A stretch of DNA of 64,000 nucleotides from Mimachlamys varia (lineage: Eukaryota; Mollusca; Bivalvia; Pectinida; Pectinidae). The stretch is taken from positions 5,637,282 to 5,701,281 of the forward strand of contig OX392536.1 in the NCBI GenBank assembly GCA_947623455.1, given 5' to 3'. Shown here piece by piece: positions 36,698 to 51,100 of this stretch. The notes below the pieces were generated by a model that was not told the origin of the DNA, did no database searches, and was given only the letters and a program-made list of their open reading frames with translations. Position 1 is the stretch's first letter. Each line of letters begins with the position of its first letter. The translations under genes were made by a program, and so were the position numbers.

Positions 36698-37268
36698 AAA
36701 ATTTTCGGGAACGATCCCAAAAATCACATTTTCACTGTACCAGTTTTTTTTTCAGATATTTGGGATAAATCCCGAAAACAGACTTTTTGCTTATTTTTGG
36801 GATCGATCCCGTAAATCATATTCTTATTGTTGCACAGTTTTTTTTTCAGAATAATTTTCGGGATCGATCCCAAAAAAGCACTTCTTCCTTATTTTTGGGA
36901 TCGATCCCGAAAATCATATTCTTATTGTAGCACAGTTTTTTTCAGAATAATTTTCGGGATCGATCCCAAGAAAGGACTTCTTGCAAATTTTTGGGATGGA
37001 TCCCGAAAATCATATTCTTATAGTAGCACAGTTTTTGTATAAATGTTCGGGATCGATCCCGAAAATCAGCAAGAAATTCCAACAAACAGTGTTTTATTTT
37101 TGAAATCAAAAGGATATATCAGAAAATACCATTGTATCAATTGATCATTGTGTGATTAAATGGCTTTATGCATCAGCATTTTTGTGATTGTACATGGGTG
37201 AATTACTGAAAACACACGTCAAAAAGAGGAACGCCATAAATTTTTCCTCTTCTGGAATATATTCGGTT
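36698..37268 (-). repeat. Right terminal inverted repeat of the 24.4 kb block
   Basis: This is the reverse-complement counterpart of the left end. Subterminal units occupy about 36,698-37,075: TTTTCGGGATCGATCCC-type palindromes with the catattcttattgtagcacag and ttcagaataat spacers. The near-identical outer part runs from about 37,100 to 37,262 (ending ctggaatatat), then tcggtt and the right TGGT. An apparent open frame across the subterminal units is only a by-product of the repeat. Confidence 0.9.
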
Positions 37269-37272
37269 TGGT
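37269..37272. repeat. Right target-site duplication (TGGT)
   Basis: The satellite resumes with TGGTgtaaatata, directly continuing the monomer that was cut at 12,878. Confidence 0.75.
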
Positions 37273-40200
37273 GTAAATATACTGTTGCTCACTGGTGTAA
37301 ATAGACTGTCACTCACTGGTGTAAATAAGACTGTCGCTCACTGGTGTAAATAGACTGTCACTCACTGGTGTAAATAAGACTGTCACTCACTGGTGTAAAT
37401 AGACTGTCACTCACTGGTGTAAATATACTGTCGCTCACTGGTGTAAATAGACTGTCACTCACTGGTGTAAATAGACTGTCGCTCACTGGTGTTAATATAC
37501 TGTCACTCACTGGTGTAAATAGACTGTCACTCACTGGTGTAAATAGACTGTCGCTCACTGGTGTTAATATACTGTCACTCACTGGTGTAAATATACTGTC
37601 ACTCACTGGTGTAAATAGACTGTCACTCACTGGTGTAAATAAGACTGTCACTCACTGGTGTAAATAGACTGTCACTCACTAGTGTAAATAGACTGTCACT
37701 CACTGGTGTAAATAAGACTGTCACTCACTGGTGTTAATAGACTGTCGCTCACTGTTGTAAATAGACTGTCGCTCACTGGTGTAAATAGACTGTCACTCAC
37801 TGGTGTAAATAAGACTGTCGCTCACTGGTGTAAATAGACTGTCACTCACTGGTGTAAATAGACTGTCGCTCACTGGGTTTCTAGACTGTCACTCACTGGT
37901 GTAAATAGACTGTCACTCACTGGTGTAAATATACTGTTGCTAACTGGTGTAAATAGACTGTCGCTCACTGGTGTAAATAGACTGTCACTCACTGGTGTAA
38001 ATAGACTGTCACTCACTGGTGTAAATAAGACTGTCGCTCACTGGTGTAAATAAGACTGTCACTCACTGGTGTTAATAGACTGTCGCTCACAGGTGTAAAT
38101 AGACTGTCGCTCACAGGTGTAAATAGACTGTCGCTCACTGGTGTTAATATACTGTCACTCACTGGTGTAAATATACTGTTGCTCACTGGTGTAAATAGAC
38201 TGTCGCTCACTGATGTAAATAGACTGTCGCTCACTGGTGTAAATAAGACTGTCACTCACTGGTGTTAATAGACTGTCGCTCACTGGTGTAAATAAGACTG
38301 TCGCTCACTGGTGTAAATAAGACTGTCGCTCACTAGTGTAAATAGACTGTCACTCACTAGTGTAAATAGACTGTCGCTCACAGGTGTAAATAAGACTGTC
38401 ACTCACTGGTGTTAATAGACTGTCGCTCACTGGTGTAAATAAGACTGTCGCTCACTGGTGTAAATAAGACTGTCACTCACTGGTGTAAATAGACTGTCAC
38501 TCACTAGTGTAAATAGACTGTCGCTCACTGGTGTAAATAAGACTGTCGCTCACAGGTGTAAATAAGACTGTCACTCACTAGTGTAAATAGACTGTCACTC
38601 ACTAGTGTAAATAGACTGTCGCTCACAGGTGTAAATAAGACTGTCACTCACTGGTGTTAATAGACTGTCGCTCACTGGTATAAATAGACTGTCACTCACT
38701 AGTGTAAATAGACTGTCGCTCACAGGTGTAAATAAGACTGTCACTCACTGGTGTTAATAGACTGTCGCTCACTGGTGTAAATAAGACTGTCGCTCACTGG
38801 TGTAAATAAGACTGTCGCTCACTGGTGTAAATAAGACTGTCGCTCACTGGTGTAAATAGACTGTCGCTCACTGGTGTAAATAAGACTGTCGCTCACTTGT
38901 AAATAGACTGTCCCTCACTAGTGTAATTAGACTGTCACTCACTGGTGTAAATAAGACTGTCGATCACTGGGGTAAATAGACTGTCGCTCACTGGGTTTCT
39001 AGACTGTCCCTCACTAGTGTAATTAGACTGTCACTCACTGGTGTAAATAAGACTGTCGCTCACTGTTGTAAATAGACTGTCGCTCACTGATGTAAATAGA
39101 CTGCGCTCACTGGTGTAAATAAGACTGTCACTCACTGGTGTAAATAGACTGTCGCTCACTGGTGTAAATAAGACTGTCACTCACTGATGTAAATAGACTG
39201 TCACTCACTGGTGTAAATAAGACTGTCACTCACTGGTGTAAATAGACTGTCGCTCACTGGTGTAAATAGACTGTCGCTCACTGTTGTAAATAGACTGTCG
39301 CTCACTGATGTAAATAGACTGTCGCTCACTGGTGTAAATATACTGTCACTCACTGGTGTAAATAGACTGTCACTCACTGGTGTAAATAAGACTGTCGCTC
39401 ACTGGTGTAAATAGACTGTCGCTCACTGATGTAAATAGACTGTCGCTCACTGGTGTAAATATACTGTCACTCACTGGTGTAAATAGACTGTCACTCACTG
39501 GTGTAAATAAGACTGTCGCTCACTGTTGTAAATAGACTGTCGCTCACTGATGTAAATAGACTGTCGCTCACTGGTGTAAATATACTGTCACTCACTGGTG
39601 TAAATAGACTGTCGCTAACTGGTGTAAATAAGACTGTCGCTCACTGGTGTAAATAGACTGTCACTCACTGGTGTAAATAGACTGTCGCTCACTGGGTTTC
39701 TAGACTGTCACTCACTGGTGTAAATAGACTGTCACTCACTGGTGTAAATAAGACTGTCGCTCACTTGTGTAAATAGACTGTCGCTCACTGGGTTTCTAGA
39801 CTGTCACTCACTGGTGTAAATAGACTGTCGCTTACTGGTGTAAATAAGACTGTCGCTCACTGGTGTAAATAAGACTGTCACTCACTGGTGTAAATAAGAC
39901 TGTCACTCACTGGTGTAAATAAGACTGTCGCTCACTGGTGTAAATATACTGTCACTCACTAGTGTAAATAGACTGTCGCTCACTGGTGTAAATAAGACTG
40001 TCGCTCACTGGTGTAAATAGACTGTCACTCACTGGTGTAAATAGACTGTCGCTCACTGGTGTAAATAGACTGTCGCTCACTGGGTTTCTAGACTGTCACT
40101 CACTGGTGTAAATAGACTGTCGCTCACTGGTGTAAATAAGACTGTCGCTCACTTGTGTAAATAGACTGTCGCTCACTGGGTTTCTAGACTGTCACTCACT

Positions 40201-43200
40201 GGTGTAAATAGACTGTCGCTTACTGGTGTAAATAAGACTGTCGCTCACTGGTGTAAATAAGACTGTCACTCACTGGTGTAAATAAGACTGTCACTCACTG
40301 GTGTAAATAAGACTGTCGCTCACTGGTGTAAATAAGACTGTCACTCACTGGTGTAAATAGACTGTCACTCACTGGTGTAAATAGACTGTCGTTCACTGGT
40401 GTAAATAGACTGTCACTCACTGGTGTAATGAGACTGTCGCTTACTGGGTTTCTAGACTGTCACTCACTGGTGTAATTAGACTGTCGCTCACAGGTGTAAA
40501 TAAGACTGTCACTCACTAGTGTAAATAGACTGTCGCTCACAGGTGTAAATAAGACTGTCACTCACAAGTGTAAATAGACTGTCGCTCACTTGTGTAAATA
40601 TACTGTCGCTTACTGGTGTAAATAAGACTGTCGCTCACTGGTGTAAATAGACTGTCGCTTACTGGTGTAAATAAGACTGTCGCTCACTGGTTTAAATAAG
40701 ACTGTCACTCACTGGTGTAAATAAGACTGTCGCTCACTGGTGTAAATAGACTGTCGCTCACAGGTGTAAATAAGACTGGCGCTCACTAGTGTAAATATAC
40801 TGTCACTCACTAGTGTAAATAGACTGTCGCTCACTGGTGTAAATAAGACTGTCGCTCACTGGTGTATATAAACTGTCGCTCACTGGTGTAAATAAGACTG
40901 TCGCTCACTGGTGTAAATAGACTGTCCCTCACTAGTGTAATTAGACTGTCACTCACTGGGTTTCTAGACTGTCGCTCACTGGTGTAAATAGACTGTCGTT
41001 CACTGGTGTAAATAGACTGTCACTCACTGGTGTAAATAGACTGTCACTCACTGGGTTTCTAGACTGTCACTCACTGGTGTAAATATACTGTCGCTCACTG
41101 GTGTAAATAGACTGTCACTCACTAGTGTAAATAGACTGTCGCTCACAGGTGTAAATAGACTGTCACTCACTGGTGTTAATATACTGTCGCTCACTGGTGT
41201 AAATAGACTGTCACTCACTAGTGTAAATAGACTGTCACTCACTAGTGTAAATAGACTGTCACTCACTGGTGTAAAAAGACTGTCACTCACTGGTGTTAAT
41301 AGACTGTCGCTCACTGGTATAAATAGACTGTCACTCACTGGTGTAAATAAGACTGTCACTCACTAGTGTAAATAGACTGTCACTCACTGGTGTAAATAAG
41401 ACTGTCGCTCACTAGTGTTAATAGACTGTCGCTCACTGGTATAAATAGACTGTCACTCACTGGTGTTAATAGACTGTCGCTCACTGGTATAAATAGACTG
41501 TCACTCACTGGTGTTAATAGACTGTCGCTCACTGGTGTAAATAAGACTGTCGCTCACTGGTGTAAATAAGACTGTCGCTCACTAGTGTTAATAGACTGTC
41601 ACTCACTAGTGTAAATAGACTGTCGCTCACAGGTGTAAATAAGACTGTCACTCACTGGTGTTAATAGACTGTCGCTCACTGGTGTATATAAGACTGTCGC
41701 TCACTGGTGTAAATAAGACTGTCACTCACTGGTGTAAATAGACTGTCACTCACTAGTGTAAATAGACTGTCGCTCACTGGTGTAAATAAGACTGTCGCTC
41801 ACAGGTGTAAATAAGACTGTCACTCACTAGTGTAAATAGACTGTCACTCACTAGTGTAAATAGACTGTCGCTCACAGGTGTAAATAAGACTGTCACTCAC
41901 TGGTGTTAATAGACTGTCGCTCACTGGTATAAATAGACTGTCACTCACTGGTGTAAATAGACTGTCGCTCACAGGTGTAAATAAGACTGTCACTCACTGG
42001 TGTTAATAGACTGTCGCTCACTGGTGTAAATAAGACTGTCGCTCACTGGTGTAAATAAGACTGTCGCTCACTGGTGTAAATAAGACTGTCGCTCACTGGT
42101 GTAAATAGACTGTTGCTCACTAGTGTAAATAGACTGTCGCTCCCTGGTGTAAATAAGACTGTCGCTCACTTGTAAATAGACTGTCCCTCACTAGTGTAAT
42201 TAGACTGTCACTCACTGGTGTAAATAAGACTGTCGATCACTGGGGTAAATAGACTGTCGCTCACTGGGTTTCTAGACTGTCCCTCACTAGTGTAATTAGA
42301 CTGTCACTCACTGGTGTAAATAAGACTGTCGCTCACTGTTGTAAATAGACTGTCGCTCACTGATGTAAATAGACTGTCGCTCACTGGTGTAAATAAGACT
42401 GTCGCTCACTGTTGTAAATAGACTGTCGCTCACTGATGTAAATAGACTGTCGCTCACTGGTGTAAATATACTGTCACTCACTAGTGTAAATAGACTGACG
42501 CTCACTGGTGTAAATAAGACTGTCGCTCACTGGTGTAAATAGACTGTCACTCACTGGTGTAAATAGACTGTCGCTCACTAGTGTAAATAGACTGTCCCTC
42601 ACTAGTGTAATTAGACTGTCACTCACTGGTGTAAATAAGACTGTCGATCACTGGGGTAAATAGACTGTCGCTCACTGGGTTTCTAGACTGTCCCTCACTA
42701 GTGTAATTAGACTGTCACTCACTGGTGTAAATAAGACTGTCGATCACTGGGGTAAATAGACTGTCGCTCACTGGGTTTCTAGACTGTCCCTCACTAGTGT
42801 AATTAGACTGTCACTCACTGGTGTAAATAAGACTGTCGATCACTGGGGTAAATAGACTGTCGCTCACTGGGTTTCTAGACTGTCCCTCACTAGTGTAATT
42901 AGACTGTCACTCACTGGTGTAAATAAGACTGTCGCTCACTGTTGTAAATAGACTGTCGCTCACTGATGTAAATAGACTGTCGCTCACTGGTGTAAATAAG
43001 ACTGTCGCTCACTGTTGTAAATAGACTGTCGCTCACTGATGTAAATAGACTGTCGCTCACTGGTGTAAATATACTGTCACTCACTAGTGTAAATAGACTG
43101 TCGCTCACTGATGTAAATAGACTGTCGCTCACTGGTGTAAATATACTGTCACTCACTGATGTAAATAGACTGTCGCTCACTGGTGTAAATAAGACTGTCA

Positions 43201-45111
43201 CTCACTGGTGTAAATAGACTGTCACTCACTGGTGTAAATAAGACTGTCGCTCACTGGTGTAAATAGACTGTCACTCACTGGTGTAAATAGACTGTCGCTC
43301 ACTGGGTTTCTAGACTGTCACTCACTGGTGTAAATAGACTGTCACTCACTGGTGTAAATAAGACTGTCGCTCACTTGTGTAAATAGACTGTCACTCACTG
43401 GGTTTCTAGACTGTCACTCACTGGTGTAAATAGACTGTCGCTTACTGGTGTAAATAAGACTGTCGCTCACTGGTGTAAATAAGACTGTCACTCACTGGTG
43501 TAAATAAGACTGTCACTCACTGGTGTAAATAAGACTGTCGCTCACTGGTGTAAATATACTGTCACTCACTAGTGTAAATAGACTGTCGCTCACTGGTGTA
43601 AATAAGACTGTCGCTCACTGGTGTAAATAGACTGTCACTCACTGGTGTAAATAGACTGTCACTCACTGGTGTAAATAGACTGTCACTCACTGGTGTAATG
43701 AGACTGTCGCTTACTGGGTTTCTAGACTGTCACTCACTGGTGTAATTAGACTGTCGCTCACAGGTGTAAATAAGACTGTCACTCACTAGTGCAAATAGAC
43801 TGTCGCTCACAGGTGTAAATAAGACTGTCGCTCACTTGTGTAAATATACTGTCGCTTAGTGGTGTAAATAAGACTGTCGCTCACTGGTGTAAATAGACTG
43901 TCGCTTACTGGTGTAAATAAGACTGTCGCTCACTGGTGTAAATAAGACTGTCACTCACTGGTGTAAATAAGACTGTCGCTCACTGGTGTAAATAGACTGT
44001 CGCTCACAGGTGTAAATAAGACTGTCACTCAATAGTGTAAATATACTGTCACTCACTAGTGTAAATAGACTGTCGCTCACTGGTGTAAATAAGACTGTCG
44101 CTCACTGGTGTATATAGACTGTCGCTCACTGGTGTAAATAAGACTGTCGCTCACTGGTGTAAATAGACTGTCCCTCACTAGTGTAATTAGACTGTCACTC
44201 ACTGGGTTTCTAGACTGTCGCTCACTGGTGTAAATAGACTGTCGTTCACTGGTGTAAATAGACTGTCACTCACTGGTGTAAATAGACTGTCACTCACTGG
44301 GTTTCTAGACTGTCACTCACTGGTGTAAATATACTGTCGCTCACTGGTGTAAATAGACTGTCACTCACTGGTGTAATTAGACTGTCGCTCACAGGTGTAA
44401 ATAAGACTGTCACTCACTGGTGTTAATAGACTGTCGCTCACTGGTGTAAATAAGACTGTCGCTCACTGGTGTAATTAGACTGTCGCTCACTGGTGTAGAT
44501 AAGACTGTCGCTCACTGGTGTAAATAGACTGTCGCTCACTGGTGTAAATAGACTGTCGCTCACTGGTGTAAATAGACTGTCACTCACTAGTGTAAATAGA
44601 CTGTCGCTCACTGGTGTAAATAGACTGTCGCTCACAGGTGTAAATAGACTGTCCCTCACTAGTGTAATTAGACTGTCACTCACTGGGTTTCTAGACTGTC
44701 GCTCACTGGTGTAAATAAGACTGTCGCTCACTGGTGTAAATAAGACTGTCACTCACTGGTGTATATAGACTGTCGCTCACTGGTGTGAATAAGACTGGCG
44801 CTCACTGGTGTAAATATACTGTCACTCACTAGTGTAAATAGACTGTCACTCACTGGTGTAAATAGACTGTCACTCACTGGTGTAATTAGACTGTCACTCA
44901 CTGGGTTTCTAGACTGTCACTCATTGGTGTAAATAGACTGTCCCTCACTAGTGTAATTAGACTGTCACTCACTGGTGTAAATAGACTGTCACTCACTGGT
45001 GTAATTAGACTGTCACTCACTGGGTTTCTAGACTGTCATTCACTGGTGTAAATATACTGTCGCTCACTGGTGTAAATAGACTGTCGCTCACTGGTGTAAT
45101 TAGACTGTCAC

Positions 45112-48100
45112 TCACTGGGTTTCTAGACTGTCACTCACTGGTGTAAATAGACTGTCGCTCACTGGTGTAATTAGACTGGCACTCACTGGTGTAAATAGAC
45201 TGTCACTCACTGGTGTAAATAGACTGTCCCTCACTAGTGTAATTAGACTGTCACTCACTGGTGTAAATAGACTGTCACTCACTGGTGTAATTAGACTGTC
45301 ACTCACTGGGTTTCTAGACTGTCGCTCACTGGTGTAGATAAGACTGTCGCTCACTGGTGTAAATAGACTGTCACTCACTAGTGTAAATAGACTGTCGCTC
45401 ACTGGTGTAAATAGACTGTCGCTCACTGGTGTAAATAGACTGTCACTCACTGGTGTAAATAAGACTGTCGCTCACTGGTGTAAATAAGACTGTCACTCAC
45501 TGGTATAAATAGACTGTCACTCACTAGTGTAAATAGACTGTCGCTCACAGGTGTAAATAAGACTGTCACTCACTGGTGTTAATAGACTGTCGCTCACTGG
45601 TATAAAGAGACTGTCACTCACTAGTGTAAATAGACTGTCGCTCACAGGTGTAAATAAGACTGTCACTCACTGGTGTTAATAGACTGTCGCTCACTGGTGT
45701 AAATAAGACTGTCGCTCACTGGTGTAAATAAGACTGTCGCTCACTGGTGTAAATAAGACTGTCGCTCACTGGTGTAAATAGACTGTTGCTCACTAGTGTA
45801 AATAGACTGTCGCTCACTGGTGTAAATAAGACTGTCGCTCACTTGTAAATAGACTGTCCCTCACTAGTGTAATTAGACTGTCACTCACTGGTGTAAATAA
45901 GACTGTCGCTCACTGGGGTAAATAGACTGTCGCTCACTGGGTTTCTAGACTGTCCCTCACTAGTGTAATTAGACTGTCACTCACTGGTGTAAATAAGACT
46001 GTCGTTCACTGGTGTAAATAGACTGTCGCTCACTGTTGTAAATAGACTGTCGCTCACTGATGTAAATAGACTGTCGCTCACTGGTGTAAATAAGACTGGC
46101 GCTCACTGGTGTAAATATACTGTCACTCACTAGTGTAAATAGACTGTCGCTCACTGGTGTAAATAAGACTGTCGCTCACTGGTGTAAATAGACTGTCGCT
46201 CACTGGGTTTCTAGACTGTCACTCACTGGTGTAAATAGACTGTCGCTTACTGGTGTAAATAAGACTGTCGCTCACTGGTGTAAATAAGACTGTCACTCAC
46301 TGGTGTAAATAAGACTGTCGCTCACTTGTGTAAATAGACTGTCGCTCACTGGGTTTCTAGACTGTCACTCACTGGTGTAAATAGACTGTCGCTTACTGGT
46401 GTAAATAAGACTGTCGCTCACCGGTGTAAATAAGACTGTCACTCACTGGTGTAAATAAGACTGTCACTCACTGGTGTAAATAGACTGTCGCTCACTGGTG
46501 TAAATAAGACTGTCACTCACTGGTGTAAATAGACTGTCACTCACTGGTGTAAATAGACTGTCACTCACTGGTGTAAATAAGACTGTCACTCACTGGTGTA
46601 AATAGACTGTTGCTCACTGGTGTATATAGACTGTCACTCACTGGTGTAAATAGACTGTTGCTCACTGGTGTAAATAAGACTGTCGCTCACTGGTGTAAAT
46701 AGACTGTCGCTCACTGGTGTAATTAGACTGGCACTCACTGGTGTAAATAGACTGTCACTCACTGGTGTAAATAGACTGTCCCTCACTAGTGTAATTAGAC
46801 TGTCACTCACTGGTGTAAATAGACTGTCACTCACTGGTGTAATTAGACTGTCACTCACTGGGTTTCTAGACTGTCGCTCACTGGTGTAGATAAGACTGTC
46901 GCTCACTGGTGTAAATAGACTGTCACTCACTAGTGTAAATAGACTGTCGCTCACTGGTGTAAATAGACTGTCGCTCACTGGTGTAAATAGACTGTCACTC
47001 ACTGGTGTAAATAAGACTGTCGCTCACTGGTGTAAATAAGACTGTCACTCACTGGTATAAATAGACTGTCACTCACTAGTGTAAATAGACTGTCGCTCAC
47101 AGGTGTAAATAAGACTGTCACTCACTGGTGTTAATAGACTGTCGCTCACTGGTATAAATAGACTGTCACTCACTAGTGTAAATAGACTGTCGCTCACAGG
47201 TGTAAATAAGACTGTCACTCACTGGTGTTAATAGACTGTCGCTCACTGGTGTAAATAAGACTGTCGCTCACTGGTGTAAATAAGACTGTCGCTCACTGGT
47301 GTAAATAAGACTGTCGCTCACTGGTGTAAATAGACTGTTGCTCACTAGTGTAAATAGACTGTCGCTCACTGGTGTAAATAAGACTGTCGCTCACTTGTAA
47401 ATAGACTGTCCCTCACTAGTGTAATTAGACTGTCACTCACTGGTGTAAATAAGACTGTCGCTCACTGGGGTAAATAGACTGTCGCTCACTGGGTTTCTAG
47501 ACTGTCCCTCACTAGTGTAATTAGACTGTCACTCACTGGTGTAAATAAGACTGTCGTTCACTGGTGTAAATAGACTGTCGCTCACTGTTGTAAATAGACT
47601 GTCGCTCACTGATGTAAATAGACTGTCGCTCACTGGTGTAAATAAGACTGGCACTCACTGGTGTAAATATACTGTCACTCACTAGTGTAAATAAGACTGT
47701 CGCTCACTGGTGTAAATAGACTGTCGCTCACTGGGTTTCTAGACTGTCACTCACTGGTGTAAATAGACTGTCGCTTACTGGTGTAAATAAGACTGTCGCT
47801 CACTGGTGTAAATAAGACTGTCACTCACTGGTGTAAATAAGACTGTCGCTCACTTGTGTAAATAGACTGTCGCTCACTGGGTTTCTAGACTGTCACTCAC
47901 TGGTGTAAATAGACTGTCGCTTACTGGTGTAAATAAGACTGTCGCTCACCGGTGTAAATAAGACTGTCACTCACTGGTGTAAATAAGACTGTCACTCACT
48001 GGTGTAAATAGACTGTCGCTCACTGGTGTAAATAAGACTGTCACTCACTGGTGTAAATAGACTGTCACTCACTGGTGTAAATAGACTGTCACTCACTGGT

Positions 48101-51100
48101 GTAAATAAGACTGTCACTCACTGGTGTAAATAGACTGTTGCTCACTGGTGTATATAGACTGTCACTCACTGGTGTAAATAGACTGTTGCTCACTGGTGTA
48201 AATAAGACTGTCGCTCACTGGTGTAAATAGACTGTCGCTCACTGGTGTAAATAAGACTGTCACTCACTGGTGTAAATAGACTGTTGCTCACTGGTGTAAA
48301 TAAGACTGTTGCTCACTGGTGTAAATAGACTGTCACTCACTGGTGTAAATAGACTGTCGCTCACAGGTGTAAATAAGACTGTCACTCACTAGTGTAAATA
48401 GACTGTCGCTCACTAGTGTAAATAGACTGTCGCTCACTGGTGTAAATAAGACTGTCGCTCACTGGTGTATATAGACTGTCGCTCACTGGTGTAAATAAGA
48501 CTGTCGCTCACTGGTGTAAATAGACTGTCCCTCACTAGTGTAATTAGACTGTCACTCACTGGGTTTCTAGACTGTCGCTCACTGGTGTAAATAGACTGTC
48601 GTTCACTGGTGTAAATAGACTGTCACTCACTGGTGTAAATAGACTGTTGCTCACTGGTGTTAATAGACTGTCACTCACTGGTGTAAATAAGACTGTCGCT
48701 CACTGGTGTAAATAGACTGTCGCTCACTGGTGTAAATAGACTGTCGCTCACTGGGTTTCTAGACTGTCACTCACTGGTGTAAATAGACTGTCACTCACTG
48801 GTGTAAATAGACTGTCACTCACTGGTGTAAATATACTGTTGCTCACTGGTGTAAATAGACTGTCGCTCACTGGGTTTCTAGACTGTCACTCACTGGTGTA
48901 AATATACTGTTGCTCACTGGTGTAAATAGACTGTCACTCACTGGTGTAAATAAGACTGTCACTCACTGGTGTAAATAGACTGTCACTCACTGGTGTAAAT
49001 ATACTGTCGCTCACTGGTGTAAATAGACTGTCACTCACTGGTGTAAAAAGACTGTCGCTCACTGGTGTTAATATACTGTCACTCACTGGTGTAAATAGAC
49101 TGTCACTCACTGGTGTAAATAGACTGTCGCTCACTGGTGTTAATATACTGTCACTCACTGGTGTAAATATACTGTCACTCACTGGTGTAAATAGACTGTC
49201 ACTCACTGGTGTAAATAAGACTGTCACTCACTGGTGTAAATAGACTGTCACTCACTAGTGTAAATAGACTGTCACTCACTGGTGTAAATAAGACTGTCAC
49301 TCACTGGTGTTAATAGACTGTCGCTCACTGTTGTAAATAGACTGTCGCTCACTGGTGTAAATAGACTGTCACTCACTGGTGTAAATAAGACTGTCGCTCA
49401 CTGGTGTAAATAGACTGTCCCTCACTAGTGTAATTAGACTGTCACTCACTGGGTTTCTAGACTGTCGCTCACTGGTGTAAATAGACTGTCGTTCACTGGT
49501 GTAAATAGACTGTCACTCACTGGTGTAAATAGACTGTCACTCACTGGGTTTCTAGACTGTCACTCACTGGTGTAAATATACTGTCGCTCACTGGTGTAAA
49601 TAGACTGTCACTCACTGGTGTAATTAGACTGTCGCTCACAGGTGTAAATAAGACTGTCGCTCACTGGTGTAAATAGACAGTCGCTCACTGGTGTAAATAG
49701 ACTGTCGCTCACTGGTGTAAATAGACTGTCGCTCACTGGGTTTCTAGACTGTCGCTCACTGGTGTAAATAAGACTGTCGCTCACTGGTGTAAATAAGACT
49801 GTCACTCACTGGTGTATATAGACTGTCGCTCACTGGTGTGAATAAGACTGGCGCTCACTGGTGTAAATATACTGTCACTCACTAGTGTAAATAGACTGTC
49901 ACTCACTGGTGTAAATAGACTGTCACTCACTGGTGTAATTAGACTGTCACTCACTGGGTTTCTAGACTGTCACTCATTGGTGTAAATAGACTGTCCCTCA
50001 CTAGTGTAATTAGACTGTCACTCACTGGTGTAAATAGACTGTCACTCACTGGTGTAATTAGACTGTCACTCACTGGGTTTCTGGACTGTCATTCACTGGT
50101 GTAAATATACTGTCGCTCACTGGTGTAAATAGACTGTCGCTCACTGGTGTAATTAGACTGTCACTCACTGGGTTTCTAGACTGTCACTCACTGGTGTAAA
50201 TAGACTGTCGCTCACTGGTGTAATTAGACTGGCACTCACTGGTGTAAATAGACTGTCACTCACTGGTGTAAATAGACTGTCCCTCACTAGTGTAATTAGA
50301 CTGTCACTCACTGGTGTAAATAGACTGTCACTCACTGGTGTAATTAGACTGTCACTCACTGGGTTTCTAGACTGTCGCTCACTGGTGTAGATAAGACTGT
50401 CGCTCACTGGTGTAAATAGACTGTCACTCACTAGTGTAAATAGACTGTCGCTCACTGGTGTAAATAGACTGTCGCTCACTGGTGTAAATAGACTGTCACT
50501 CACTGGTGTAAATAAGACTGTCGCTCACTGGTGTAAATAAGACTGTCACTCACTGGTATAAATAGACTGTCACTCACTAGTGTAAATAGACTGTCGCTCA
50601 CAGGTGTAAATAAGACTGTCACTCACTGGTGTTAATAGACTGTCGCTCACTGGTATAAATAGACTGTCACTCACTAGTGTAAATAGACTGTCGCTCACAG
50701 GTGTAAATAAGACTGTCACTCACTGGTGTTAATAGACTGTCGCTCACTGGTGTAAATAAGACTGTCGCTCACTGGTGTAAATAAGACTGTCGCTCACTGG
50801 TGTAAATAAGACTGTCGCTCACTGGTGTAAATAGACTGTTGCTCACTAGTGTAAATAGACTGTCGCTCACTGGTGTAAATAAGACTGTCGCTCACTTGTA
50901 AATAGACTGTCCCTCACTAGTGTAATTAGACTGTCACTCACTGGTGTAAATAAGACTGTCGCTCACTGGGGTAAATAGACTGTCGCTCACTGGGTTTCTA
51001 GACTGTCCCTCACTAGTGTAATTAGACTGTCACTCACTGGTGTAAATAAGACTGTCGTTCACTGGTGTAAATAGACTGTCGCTCACTGTTGTAAATAGAC

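Larger units (their letters stand above)
12879..37268. mobile_element. 24.4 kb TIR-bounded insertion in the satellite
   Basis: The block is unrelated to the satellite and is bounded by inverted copies of one sequence (left about 12,879-13,470, right about 36,698-37,268), with TGGT on both outer sides. The satellite runs in the same direction on both sides, so this is an insertion rather than an inversion. Uninterrupted versions of the same flanks exist at 48,894 and 52,419. The interior is a nest of smaller elements plus a decayed two-gene transposase locus. A 4-bp target duplication is compatible with several DNA-transposon groups (Sola and Academ, for example), but I cannot assign this element. 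I see no Polinton-type genes. It may be one large element enlarged by later insertions, or a composite mobilised by outer ends alone. Confidence 0.75.

Noticed and set aside
36827..37042. 71-codon open frame with repeated FFRIIFGIDPKK-like peptide
   Set aside because: It is produced by the subterminal repeats of the right TIR and has no independent support.
12879..37268. Polinton/Maverick or integrated virus
   Set aside because: The size and long TIRs would fit, but I see no DNA polymerase B, retroviral-type integrase, packaging ATPase, protease or capsid genes, and the duplication is 4 bp rather than the usual 6.
12879..37268. Inversion within the satellite rather than insertion
   Set aside because: Satellite monomers have the same orientation on both sides and join in phase, and uninterrupted paralogues exist at 48,894 and 52,419.
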